Part shown: piece after piece, positions 1 through 9,085 of the stretch
How positions within the stretch are numbered: position 1 is the first letter of the stretch
How the letters are laid out: the number at the start of each line of letters is the position of its first letter
Origin: Stutzerimonas azotifigens DSM 17556
GTDB lineage: Bacteria > Pseudomonadota > Gammaproteobacteria > Pseudomonadales > Pseudomonadaceae
Assembly (NCBI RefSeq): GCF_000425625.1
Contig: NZ_KE384422.1
Coordinates: 1 to 37,594, forward strand
Reading direction: 5' to 3'
DNA length: 37,594 nt
Program-made: the position numbers and the translations under genes
Notes under the pieces: model-generated
What the model was told of the DNA's origin: nothing
The model's input: the letters and a program-made list of their open reading frames with translations, nothing else
The model's database searches: none

Positions 1-98
1 GCCTGCTGCACGAGATGATCCGCCGCAACGCGAAGAAGGGCCTGGCGACCCTGTGCATCGGCGGCGGCCAGGGCGTGGCGCTGGCGATCGAGCGCTGA
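1..98 (+). CDS. Acetyl-CoA acetyltransferase (thiolase), 3' end only
   Basis: Only the last 31 codons are inside the window, in the frame beginning at position 3, and they end with TGA at 96-98. The peptide contains [20 protein letters not shown], the glycine-rich C-terminal motif of thiolases, which carries the second catalytic cysteine (the C in CIGGG). Family members condense or cleave acetoacetyl-CoA in fatty-acid, ketone or polyhydroxyalkanoate metabolism. The fragment cannot separate AtoB/PhaA-type enzymes from FadA-type ones; the CIGGGQG form favours the acetyl-CoA acetyltransferase subgroup. The gene is intact at its 3' end, and no terminator is evident directly after it. Confidence 0.85.
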   Translation, partial: LLHEMIRRNAKKGLATLCIGGGQGVALAIER

Positions 99-149
99 TC
101 GAGCGATTTGGCCGGCCAAGGTGCGCATGGCGCACCCCACGGGCCAAGG

Positions 150-600
150 CAACGCCTGGCTGTTCCCTTCTCCCGCCGGGAGAAGGCTGGCCCGCAGGGC
201 CGGATGAGGGAAAGGCTCCGTGCACCAGCCCTTTCCCCAGCCCTCTCAGAGGGCTGCGGGAGCAGGCTACAGGTGCCATGGTCGCAGGCAGAGCCTGCTC
301 CTACAGGTGTGCAGCGAGCTGCAGGCAACGCCGGGCTGTTCCCTTCTCCCGCCGGGAGAAGGTGGCCCACAGGGCCGGATGAGGGAAAGGCTCCGTGCAC
401 CTGCCCTTTCCCCAGCCCTCTCAGAGGGCTCCGGGAGCAGGCTACAGGTGCCATGGTCGCAGGCAGAGCCTGCTCCTACAGGTGTGCAGCGAGCTGCAGG
501 CAATGCCGGGCTGTTCCCTTCTCCCGCCGGGAGAAGGTGGCCCACAGGGCCGGATGAGGGAAAGGCTCTGCGCACCAGCCCTCTCCCGGAGTGAGAAGGG
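150..600. repeat. Three tandem copies of a ~175-bp intergenic repeat
   Basis: A unit of about 175 bp occurs twice in full and once truncated. Copy 1 runs from about 151 to 326, copy 2 from 327 to 501 and partial copy 3 from 502 to about 600. The offset is 176 and then 175 bp because copy 1 carries one extra base near 187. Each full unit holds two palindromic blocks: CTTCTCCCGCCGGGAGAAGG, and an arm of the form GCAGGCAGAGCCTGCTCCTA. The block CCCTCTCAGAGGG lies between them. The third copy breaks off after the GCACCAGCCCT segment and runs into CTCTCCCGGAGTGAGAAGGG. Short open frames cross the repeats but change frame between copies and have no ribosome site, so I treat the region as non-coding. 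Confidence 0.85.
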
Positions 601-885
601 GCCGATCCGGTACTACGCCCGATGCCCGGCTGCCGGGCGGCCTTCTTTTGGGTTACTTGTTCTTGGCCCGGACGGCGATCGGCAAACAAGTAAAGTGACG
701 CGCCGTGCAAGGCGTAATCTGTAAGCTCGAGGAAAGCGTCCCGGAACTCTGGCACAGGTGAGGTCGCTAACCTCAGGGCCCCTCAAGTACCAAGGGTAGA
801 AATCTGCGAGCGCCGCGGCGGCCTGAACCCGGCCCTGGTGGCATACTCCAAGTCAGTCCCCCCACGAAGAAACCGGCTGGCTGCC
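601..885. other. Intergenic region with a degenerate hairpin element upstream of the DUF748 gene
   Basis: No gene is supported here. Positions about 621-700 read CGGGCGGCCTTCTTTTGGGT followed by an inverted pair, TTACTTGTT at 653-661 and AACAAGTAA at 685-693. This resembles a conserved intergenic element I recall from many pseudomonad genomes; that is memory, not a search result. A smaller inverted pair, TGAGGT at 759-764 and ACCTCA at 770-775, lies nearer the gene. The promoter of the downstream gene should be in this stretch, but I see no convincing -35/-10 pair. Confidence 0.45.
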
Positions 886-3756
886 ATGCCCAAAGGATTG
901 AAACGCACCCTCATCGTCGCCCTGATCGGCCTCGCGCTCTACAGCCTGCTGGGCTTTCTGGTGCTGCCGGGCGTGGCGCTGCACCTGATCAACGGCCAGC
1001 TGCAGCAGTACGTCAACGGCCCGGCGCGGCTCGAGCGGCTCGAATTCAATCCCTTCAGCCTGGAAGCCCAGGCCTTCGGGCTGTCGCTCGGCGAGCCGGA
1101 GCAGCTCGGCTTCCAGCGCCTCTATCTCGACCTCGAATGGCGCAGCCTCTGGCAGCGCCGCCTGTACCTCGCCGACATGGAGGTCGAGGGGCTGAGCGGC
1201 GAGGCGCTATTCAGCGCCGACGGCACCTTCAACCTCCAGCAGCTGTTCGAGCAGCCGGCAGAACCGCAAGAGCCGGCGGACGACCGCTCAGGGCAGCTGT
1301 TCCCGCTGCAGATCGACCGCTTCGCCCTATCCCGTGGCTACCTCCGCTTTCGCGACGAGCGCACCGAAGAACCGATCGAGCTCGTCTACGACAACCTGGA
1401 CCTCGAACTGCGCCAGCTCAGCACCGCGCCGGACAGACAGGCCGACGCGCAACTGGTCGCACGGGGCCCGGGCGGTGGCGAACTGCGCTGGGAAGGCCAG
1501 TTGAGCCTCGACCCGCTCGGCTCCGAGGGCGACCTGCAGCTCGACGCCCTCCAGCTCAAGAGCCTGTGGCCCTATGCCGAACGCAGCGTGCCGCTGCGCC
1601 TGCAGCAGGGCGCGCTGGATTTCGCCACCCACTACCGGCTCGAGTTCGCCGACGAAACCCGCCTGACCCTGAGCGATACCCGCCTGAAGCTCAGTCCGCT
1701 GGCGCTCGACAGCCAGGCCGGCGACCCTTTGCTGCGGGTCGCCGGCCTGCAGATCGAAGACACCTCGCTGGACCTGTCGGAGCAGCGCGTCACACTTGGT
1801 CGGATCGTTGTCGACGGTCTCGAAACCTGGCTGGCACGCGGGCAGGACGGCCAGCTCAACTGGCAGCGGCTGTTCGCCGACGCAGCCGGCGAGAGCACGC
1901 CCGACGACGCCGAGCAGACGCCCCCCTGGCGCATCCGCGTCAACGACGGCCGCCTGAACGGCGCCCGCCTGCACCTTGCCGACGCCGTGCCCGAACAACC
2001 GGTGGCCCTCGAACTGGGCCCGCTGAACCTGCAGGTGGAGCGCTTCGACAGTGCCGGCGAACAGCCCTTCGCTCTCTCGCTCGACACCGGCGTCGGCCGC
2101 CAGGGCCAGGTGCGCGCGCAGGGCGAGTTGTCGGTAGAGCCGCCCGGCGGCCAGCTGCAGCTGAATCTCGAGGACATCGACCTGCGCGTCGCCCAAGCCT
2201 ACCTCACCCCCTATGCCAAGGTGGAGCTGCGCAGCGGCCTGCTGAGCAGCGCGCTGCAGGTCGAACTGCAGGGCACCGAGCCCCTCGCCTTCGTCGTCAG
2301 CGGCCAGGCCCAGGTGGACCAGCTGCACACCCTCGATACGATCCGCAGCCGCGACCTGCTGCGCTGGCAGCGCCTGGGGCTGAATGACCTGCGCTACGAG
2401 CACGACCGGCTGCTGTCGGTGGGGCGGGTCGAGCTCGACCGCCCCTATGCGCGCTTCATCATCAACCCCGACCAGAGCACCAACCTCGGCGAACTGCTGG
2501 TCGAGCCCCCGGACGGCGAGGCGGCAGCCGCCGCGCAGGAAGAAGCGAAGGGCGAACTGGCGCTGCACATCGGCGAGATCGTCCTGCAGGAGGGATCGGG
2601 CGACTTCGCCGACCTCAGCCTGCGCCCGCCCTTCGGCACCAACATCGAGCAGCTTTCCGGGCGCATCGGCACCCTCGACAACCGGCAGGCGAGCGCGGCC
2701 CCGGTGAAGATCGCCGGGCGCGTGGACCGCTACGCACCGGTTAGCATCGAAGGCAGCCTGACACCCTTCGACCCGCTGCAGAGCCTGGACCTGGCCACCC
2801 GTTTCCAGCAGGTCGAACTCACTACCCTGAGCCCCTATTCGAGCAAGTTCGCCGGCTACCGCATCCAGCGCGGGCGCATGAACCTCGACCTGCACTACCG
2901 GGTCCAGCAGGGCCAGCTGGATGCGCAGAACAAGGTGGTGGTCGAACAGCTGCAACTCGGTGAGAAAGTCGACAGCCCTGATGCGGTCGACCTGCCGGTA
3001 CGCCTGGCGGTCGCCCTGCTGAAGGACAGCCACGGCGTCATCTCCCTGGAGCTGCCGGTGCGCGGCGACCTGAACAACCCTCAGTTCGACGTCATGCCGG
3101 TGGTCTGGCAGACGCTGCGCAACCTGGTGGTACGCGCGGCCAAGGCGCCGTTCCGGATGCTCGGCAGCCTGGTGGCGGGCGATCAGCCGGACCTCGGCGA
3201 AGTACCCTTCGCGCCCGGCACCTCGCAGCTCGACGAGGCGGCGCGGCACCGGCTCGACGTGCTGGCCAAGGCACTGCAGGAACGCCCTGCCCTGCGGCTT
3301 GAGGTCGAAGGCCGGAGCCTGCCGCGGCTGGACGGCTCCTTTATCGCCCGGCAGCGCCTCGAGGACGAATACCGCCGGCTCTGGTACCGCACGCTGCAGA
3401 ACCGCGGCGAGCGGGTGCCGGCCGATCCCGCCCAGCTGATGGTGCCGGAGGAGGAAAAGGCCGCCCTGCTCGAGGGCATCTACCGCACGCGCCTCAAGCG
3501 CCAGCCCCCGCAGGAATGGACGGAGCTGGACGATACCGAGCGTGCCACGCGGTTGCGCGACGCGGTGGTGGAGTCCTGGAGCGACAACAGCGCGCTGCTC
3601 GATCGCCTCAGCCAGGCGCGCGCGAACAGCATCAAGGACTATCTGGTCGACGCCGGCGGGCTCGCGGCCGAGCGCATCTACCTGCTGGCCACGTCGCAGG
3701 CCGACAATGCGCAGGAAGAGCGGGTCACCGCCCGCCTGCATCTGGGAGCACTGTGA
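886..3756 (+). CDS. AsmA-like DUF748 family inner-membrane/periplasmic protein
   Basis: The product is 956 aa from the ATG at 886. A GTG at 838 would add 16 residues, but neither start has a strong ribosome site; I prefer 886 because the basic KGLKR stretch and the hydrophobic helix (residues about 6-28, LIVALIGLALYSLLGFLVL) then form a normal membrane anchor. The rest is a long periplasmic region of beta-rich repeats with AsmA/DUF748 character, such as the early RLERLEFNPFSLEAQAFGLSL segment. The last ~180 residues resemble an OmpA-like domain (VPFAPGTSQLDEAARHRLDV, then DYLVDAGGLAAERIYLLA). AsmA-superfamily proteins such as YhdP and TamB are linked to lipid transport between the membranes; a similar role here is inference. 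The stop overlaps the next start (TGATG), so translation is probably coupled. Confidence 0.8.
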   Translation: MPKGLKRTLIVALIGLALYSLLGFLVLPGVALHLINGQLQQYVNGPARLERLEFNPFSLEAQAFGLSLGEPEQLGFQRLYLDLEWRSLWQRRLYLADMEVEGLSGEALFSADGTFNLQQLFEQPAEPQEPADDRSGQLFPLQIDRFALSRGYLRFRDERTEEPIELVYDNLDLELRQLSTAPDRQADAQLVARGPGGGELRWEGQLSLDPLGSEGDLQLDALQLKSLWPYAERSVPLRLQQGALDFATHYRLEFADETRLTLSDTRLKLSPLALDSQAGDPLLRVAGLQIEDTSLDLSEQRVTLGRIVVDGLETWLARGQDGQLNWQRLFADAAGESTPDDAEQTPPWRIRVNDGRLNGARLHLADAVPEQPVALELGPLNLQVERFDSAGEQPFALSLDTGVGRQGQVRAQGELSVEPPGGQLQLNLEDIDLRVAQAYLTPYAKVELRSGLLSSALQVELQGTEPLAFVVSGQAQVDQLHTLDTIRSRDLLRWQRLGLNDLRYEHDRLLSVGRVELDRPYARFIINPDQSTNLGELLVEPPDGEAAAAAQEEAKGELALHIGEIVLQEGSGDFADLSLRPPFGTNIEQLSGRIGTLDNRQASAAPVKIAGRVDRYAPVSIEGSLTPFDPLQSLDLATRFQQVELTTLSPYSSKFAGYRIQRGRMNLDLHYRVQQGQLDAQNKVVVEQLQLGEKVDSPDAVDLPVRLAVALLKDSHGVISLELPVRGDLNNPQFDVMPVVWQTLRNLVVRAAKAPFRMLGSLVAGDQPDLGEVPFAPGTSQLDEAARHRLDVLAKALQERPALRLEVEGRSLPRLDGSFIARQRLEDEYRRLWYRTLQNRGERVPADPAQLMVPEEEKAALLEGIYRTRLKRQPPQEWTELDDTERATRLRDAVVESWSDNSALLDRLSQARANSIKDYLVDAGGLAAERIYLLATSQADNAQEERVTARLHLGAL

Positions 3757-4055
3757 TGAAAGGCTGCCTGTTACCCATGATCGGCCTGCTCATGCTGGCC
3801 GTGCTGCCAGTGGCCCACGCCGACACGCTGCGCTGCGGCAACCAGTTGGTCAGCACCGGCGATCGCGCCTTCGAGGTGGAACGCAAGTGCGGCCCACCCG
3901 TGCAGCGCGACCTGATCGGCTACGGAATCGGCCCGAACCAGCGTCAGGAAAGTCTGATCGAGGAATGGGTCTACGGGCCGCAGAACGGCGCGTTCAACAT
4001 CCTCACCTTCGAAGCCAACCGGCTGGTGCGCATCGAGATGCGCCGGGACCGATGA
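3756..4055 (+). CDS. Secreted DUF2845 protein, first of a tandem pair
   Basis: The product is 99 aa. Its ATG overlaps the stop of the DUF748 gene as TGATG, with GGGAG just upstream. Residues 1-22 form a Sec signal peptide ending VAHA-D. The mature part has two conserved cysteines (LRCGNQLVSTGD and ERKCGPP) and ends EEWVYGPQNGAFNILTFEANRLVRIE. This is the DUF2845 pattern: a Cys-Gly start, a G-D turn, KCG-x-P, W-x-Y, then a beta strand L-x-F. The two cysteines could form a disulfide in the periplasm. Function is unknown. The spacing of G, V, G-x-P, W-x-Y and L-x-F resembles BamE/SmpA, so a BamE-like fold is a reasonable inference. Its stop overlaps the next start (ATGA). Confidence 0.8.
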   Translation: MKGCLLPMIGLLMLAVLPVAHADTLRCGNQLVSTGDRAFEVERKCGPPVQRDLIGYGIGPNQRQESLIEEWVYGPQNGAFNILTFEANRLVRIEMRRDR

Positions 4056-4372
4056 GCCGCTGGTCCATGTGGAAGGCGAGCCTCGCCTTGCTGTTCCTCT
4101 CCGGCATCGCCTGCCAGGCGCACGCCTCGTCGACCTGGCGCTGCGGCAGCGGCCTGGTCAGCCTGGGCGACGCGGCGGCGGAAGTGGCCTACAAGTGCGG
4201 AGAGCCGGCGAACCGGACGTTCGAGGGCTACAGGGAAGTGCTGGACGACTATGGCTTCCGCCAGGAAGTCGCCGTCGAGGAGTGGACCTATGGTCCGAAC
4301 AACGGGATGTACCACTACCTGCGCTTCGAGGGAAACCGCCTGCGCCGCATCGACAGCGCGCGGGGCCGCTAG
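4052..4372 (+). CDS. Secreted DUF2845 protein, second of a tandem pair
   Basis: The product is 106 aa. It starts at the ATG overlapping the previous stop (ATGA, 4052-4055). A signal peptide covers residues 1-26 (LALLFLSGIACQAHA-S). The mature part repeats the pattern of its neighbour: WRCGSGLVSLGDAAAEVAYKCGEP, then EEWTYGPNNGMYHYLRFEGNRLRRIDS. The two neighbours are clearly paralogues that arose by tandem duplication and then diverged. Both keep the two cysteines and the EEW-x-YGP-x-NG motif. The signal peptide holds a cysteine (IACQ), but the following AHA-S is a typical signal peptidase I site, so I do not call it a lipoprotein. It is co-transcribed with the DUF748 gene, judging by the overlaps. 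Confidence 0.8.
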   Translation: MSRWSMWKASLALLFLSGIACQAHASSTWRCGSGLVSLGDAAAEVAYKCGEPANRTFEGYREVLDDYGFRQEVAVEEWTYGPNNGMYHYLRFEGNRLRRIDSARGR

Positions 4373-4381
4373 CGCAACGAG

Positions 4382-4407
4382 ACACGCCCCGCCGAAGCTG
4401 GGCGTGT
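4382..4407. terminator. Candidate hairpin between convergent DUF2845 and BON genes
   Basis: ACACGCCC at 4382-4389 pairs with GGGCGTGT at 4400-4407 around a 10-nt loop, between the stops of two convergent genes (4372 and 4420). No clear U-tract follows on either strand, so termination efficiency is uncertain. Confidence 0.4.
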
Positions 4408-4419
4408 TCGCGAGGGGGA

Positions 4420-4791
4420 TCACTCGACGGCTTTCAGACCGTCTGCCGCGACATCGCGGACGCCCTTGATGGTCTTGGCCTTGTCGATCGCAGCCTCACG
4501 CTGCGCCTCGGTGGCCACCGTGCCGGACAGCGAGACGACGCCGTCCTTGGTTTCCACTTCGATATCCATGCCGGGAGTGGCGTCGCCGGCCAGCAGCGCC
4601 GACTTCACCTTGGTGGTGATCCAGGTGTCGGAGACGGCTTCGCCGGCCTGCTCGGCTTTGTGCTCCATCGTGCTTTCGTTGGCCAGCATCAGCGGCGAGC
4701 TCTCGCTGTCGGCAAGGGCCAGGCCGGCCAGCGGCAGGCTGAGCGTGGTGGTCACGAGGGCAGCGGTCAGAGAGCGGCTTACCTTGGTCAT
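4420..4791 (-). CDS. Periplasmic BON-domain protein (OsmY-like)
   Basis: The product is 123 aa with an N-terminal signal peptide (residues 1-27, ending GLALA-D) and one BON domain over residues ~55-120: DTWITTKVKSALLAGDATPG, then IEVETKDGVVSLSGTVATEAQREAAIDKAKTIKGVRDV. BON domains are alpha/beta modules thought to bind phospholipid and are common in osmotic-stress periplasmic proteins. E. coli OsmY has two BON domains, so this single-domain protein is a short relative rather than an orthologue. The start is the ATG at 4791, preceded by AGGAG at good spacing. It lies alone between convergent and same-strand neighbours and probably has its own promoter in 4792-4950. Confidence 0.85.
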   Translation of the reverse strand: MTKVSRSLTAALVTTTLSLPLAGLALADSESSPLMLANESTMEHKAEQAGEAVSDTWITTKVKSALLAGDATPGMDIEVETKDGVVSLSGTVATEAQREAAIDKAKTIKGVRDVAADGLKAVE

Positions 4792-4841
4792 CTGCTTACT
4801 CCTGTTTCATCTGGGATACGTAAGCTTTGACAGGCGCGCCC

Positions 4842-4868
4842 CATTTTCGATCCGAGGACTCGAAAATG
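4842..4868. repeat. 9-bp perfect inverted repeat upstream of the BON gene
   Basis: CATTTTCGA at 4842-4850 is matched by TCGAAAATG at 4860-4868 with a 9-nt spacer. It lies about 50 bp upstream of the BON-protein start, where an operator or leader hairpin could act. No known regulator consensus was recognised. Confidence 0.5.
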
Positions 4869-4956
4869 CCGCGCTAGACGGCATACCCATGACGCACCGT
4901 GGTGCAGGAAGAGGAAGCCTTGCATATAGCCGGGCAAAACCGATGACAGCCAAAAC

Positions 4957-4984
4957 GAAAAAAGGCCCCGAAGGGGCCTTTTTC
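4957..4984 (-). terminator. Rho-independent terminator of pnp
   Basis: On the minus strand the stem AAGGCCCC/GGGGCCTT (4962-4969 with 4973-4980) closes on the loop sequence CTTCGG, a UUCG tetraloop, and is followed by TTTTTT then CGTTTT. It starts about 16 nt after the pnp stop. The A-run on the other side means it could also work on the plus strand. Confidence 0.9.
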
Positions 4985-5000
4985 ATACACGGAGCCGACG

Positions 5001-7109
<2,109 letters not shown>

Positions 7110-7190
7110 GGTGTTTCCTTCTCTATGTTGCCTTGGGGAAATCGTGGGGAGCGGCGGGTATCGGACCGGCCGTTCCTCCAGAAAGCCGAA

Positions 7191-7262
7191 AGCTGGAAGC
7201 CCGAAGCCAAGGCGGGGTCGCCCCCGCCTTCACTCCGGACTTCCAGCTTCCAACTTCCAGCT
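7191..7262 (-). repeat. Long hairpin in the rpsO-pnp spacer
   Basis: An inner stem, AAGGCGGGG at 7209-7217 with CCCCGCCTT at 7222-7230, is nested in an outer stem of AGCTGGAAG at 7191-7199 with CTTCCAGCT at 7240-7248. A second CTTCCAGCT at 7254-7262 offers an alternative partner. It sits where E. coli carries its rpsO terminator and RNase III processing site. There is no U-tract directly after the inner stem, so it looks more like a processing or stability hairpin than a strong terminator. Confidence 0.65.
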
Positions 7263-7271
7263 CGCCGCCGC

Positions 7272-7541
7272 TTAGCGACGCAGACCCAGACGACCGATCA
7301 GGGTGCTGTAACGAGTGGTGTCCTTGCCCTTCAGGTAGTCCAGCAGCTTGCGACGCTGGTTCACCATGCGGATCAGACCACGACGGGAGTGGTGGTCCTT
7401 GCCGTTGGCCTTGAAGTGGTCCTGCAGCTTGTTGATGTTGTGGGTCAACAGCGCAACCTGCACTTCGGGCGAACCGGTGTCGCCTTCGGACTGCTTGTAC
7501 TCGTTAACGATCTGGGCTTTTTCTTCAACGCTCAGTGCCAT
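7272..7541 (-). CDS. rpsO: 30S ribosomal protein S15
   Basis: The product is 89 aa, the standard S15 length. It binds the central domain of 16S rRNA early in 30S assembly. The sequence is near-canonical: [20 protein letters not shown], then [40 protein letters not shown] and a C terminus [12 protein letters not shown]. The ATG at 7541 is preceded by AAGGAG at 8-nt spacing. It lies between truB and pnp. S15 commonly represses its own translation through a leader RNA structure, and a hairpin is present just upstream (7566-7581). Confidence 0.98.
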   Translation of the reverse strand: MALSVEEKAQIVNEYKQSEGDTGSPEVQVALLTHNINKLQDHFKANGKDHHSRRGLIRMVNQRRKLLDYLKGKDTTRYSTLIGRLGLRR

Positions 7542-7565
7542 GATGGGCTCCTTGAGTGAACAGGC

Positions 7566-7581
7566 CGGGAATCGCTTCCCG
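7566..7581 (-). promoter_or_regulatory. Candidate S15 leader hairpin
   Basis: On the minus strand CGGGAA-GCGA-TTCCCG forms a six-pair stem closed by a GNRA-type loop, about 24 nt upstream of the rpsO ATG. S15 autoregulation through leader structures is known in several bacteria; assigning this hairpin to it is inference from position alone. Confidence 0.45.
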
Positions 7582-7659
7582 TGTTGGAAAAGGAGGTATG
7601 ACCGTGCCTGCTGACAGCCACCCTCCGATGCTCCGCGCGGTCTGCACGAAGCATGACGG

Positions 7660-8577
7660 TCATTCCGACCGAATCAACCGACGCGGCGCCACGCGCCCAT
7701 CGTCACTAATCTCGCCGATGCCGATGAAACGGCCCTGGCCGTCGCGTACGCGAACCAGACCGAACTTCGGCGCATCCGGTGCCCGCACCGGCTGGCCGTG
7801 CAGCCAATAATAGGCCGCATGCTCGGACAGGCCGACCTCCGGCCAGTGCTCCAGGCCGCTGTCCACCGGCTGCAGGAAGGCATCGAGCGCCTCCGCGCCG
7901 CCCTCGGCGTGCGCCTGCTCCAGCGCCTCCAGCGTCACCGTGCGGTCGAGCCCGAAGGGCCCGGCCTGGGTCCGCCGCAGCTCCGCCACGTGGGCGCCGC
8001 AGCCGAGCATCCGGCCGATGTCCTCGACCAGCACGCGGATATAGGTCCCCTTGCTGCAGGAAACGGCGAGCCGGGCCCGGTCCGCTTCCAGCGACAGCAA
8101 TTCCAGGCGCGCAATGGTAACAGAACGCGCCTCGCGCTCCACCACTTCTCCAGCCCGCGCCAGCTTGTACAGTGGCTGTCCGTCGCGCTTGAGCGCCGAG
8201 TACATCGGCGGTACCTGGGAGATTTCGCCGCGAAAGCGCGGCAGCGCCTCTTCCAGCTGTTCGCGCGACACCTCGGCCGCACGGCGCTCGACCACCTCGC
8301 CCTCGGCATCGCCGGTGGTGGTGGTGACTCCGAGCTGCATGAGCGTCTCGTAGCCCTTGTCGGCATCGAGCAGGTACTGCGAGAACTTGGTCGCCTCGCC
8401 GAAGCACAGCGGCAGCACGCCGGTGGCCAGCGGGTCGAGGCTGCCGGTGTGCCCCGCCTTCTCGGCGTTGAGCAGCCAGCGGACCTTCTGCAGCGCGGCG
8501 TTCGACGTGAGGCCGCGCGGCTTGTCGAGCAGGATGATGCCGTTGACGCGCCGGCGGATGCGTTTGACTTGCGCCAC
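7660..8577 (-). CDS. truB: tRNA pseudouridine-55 synthase
   Basis: The product is 305 aa from the GTG at 8577. It converts U55 of the tRNA T-loop to pseudouridine. The catalytic aspartate is in [20 protein letters not shown] (residue ~46), and the N terminus [20 protein letters not shown] is typical of the Pseudomonas protein. A GTG six bases upstream overlaps the rbfA stop (GTGA), but the chosen start has AGGAG five bases before it and gives the expected N terminus. The C-terminal part ([20 protein letters not shown] to IRSE) is the PUA-like domain. It is two bases downstream of rbfA in the same operon. Confidence 0.96.
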   Translation of the reverse strand: MAQVKRIRRRVNGIILLDKPRGLTSNAALQKVRWLLNAEKAGHTGSLDPLATGVLPLCFGEATKFSQYLLDADKGYETLMQLGVTTTTGDAEGEVVERRAAEVSREQLEEALPRFRGEISQVPPMYSALKRDGQPLYKLARAGEVVEREARSVTIARLELLSLEADRARLAVSCSKGTYIRVLVEDIGRMLGCGAHVAELRRTQAGPFGLDRTVTLEALEQAHAEGGAEALDAFLQPVDSGLEHWPEVGLSEHAAYYWLHGQPVRAPDAPKFGLVRVRDGQGRFIGIGEISDDGRVAPRRLIRSE

Positions 8578-8579
8578 GG

Positions 8580-8966
8580 TCACTCCTCGGAGTCGCCGTG
8601 CTTGCGGTCTTCGGCGACCGCGCGCTCGATCAGCGCCGACAGTTCCACGCCGCGGCGGATGCTGGCGTCGTAGCGGAAATGCAGCTGCGGCACGGTGCGC
8701 AGTTTCATCACCTTGCCCAGCTGCATGCGCAGGAAGCCGGCCGCTTCGCCGAGAATGTGCAGGTTCAGCTCGATCGCGTCCGGATCGTCGTCCCGCCCCA
8801 TGACGGTGATGTACACCTGGGCGTGCGACAGGTCGCGGCTCACGTACACCGCCGTGATGGTCACCATGCCCAGGCGGGGGTCCTTGATTTCGCGCTGGAT
8901 CATCAATGCCAGCTCACGCTGCATCTGATCGCCGATGCGCTGGGTACGGCTATAGTCTTTGGCCAT
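8580..8966 (-). CDS. rbfA: 30S ribosome-binding factor A
   Basis: The product is 128 aa from the ATG at 8966; a GTG 12 bases upstream is less likely because GAGG lies at the right distance only for the ATG. RbfA is a small KH-fold protein that binds the immature 30S subunit near 16S helix 1 and is needed for late maturation and cold growth. Recognisable segments are [20 protein letters not shown], then [20 protein letters not shown] and the C-terminal [12 protein letters not shown]. It sits between infB (spacer with an inverted repeat) and truB (2-bp gap), as in most proteobacteria. Confidence 0.96.
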   Translation of the reverse strand: MAKDYSRTQRIGDQMQRELALMIQREIKDPRLGMVTITAVYVSRDLSHAQVYITVMGRDDDPDAIELNLHILGEAAGFLRMQLGKVMKLRTVPQLHFRYDASIRRGVELSALIERAVAEDRKHGDSEE

Positions 8967-8977
8967 ATGGGACCTCA

Positions 8978-9074
8978 CTACAGGCTGCAGGCTTCAAGCT
9001 GCAGGCCAGAACACAAAAACAAACGGCAAGCCCAGGCAGCACGCCATGCACTGCCTGAAGCCTGCCGCCTGTAG
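8978..9074 (-). repeat. Inverted repeat with 22-nt arms in the infB-rbfA spacer
   Basis: The arm at 8978-8999 (CTACAGGCTGCAGGCTTCAA plus GC) and the arm at 9053-9074 (GCCTGAAGCCTGCCGCCTGT plus AG) are reverse complements with two mismatches, separated by 53 nt that hold further GGCAG/CTGCC pairs. The element almost fills the 119-bp spacer between infB and rbfA and would fold in the operon mRNA. It shares CTGCAGGC words with the dapB-dnaJ spacer. Confidence 0.75.
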
Positions 9075-9085
9075 CCTGAAGCCGC

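Noticed and set aside
150..600. Possible CRISPR array from regular repeats
   Set aside because: The repeat unit is about 175 bp with nothing like 30-bp repeats and unique spacers, and no cas genes are present.
53..755. Overlapping short open frames (109-162 aa) across the first 750 bases
   Set aside because: They follow the tandem repeats, change frame between copies, have low-complexity Arg/Pro/Gly composition and no ribosome sites.
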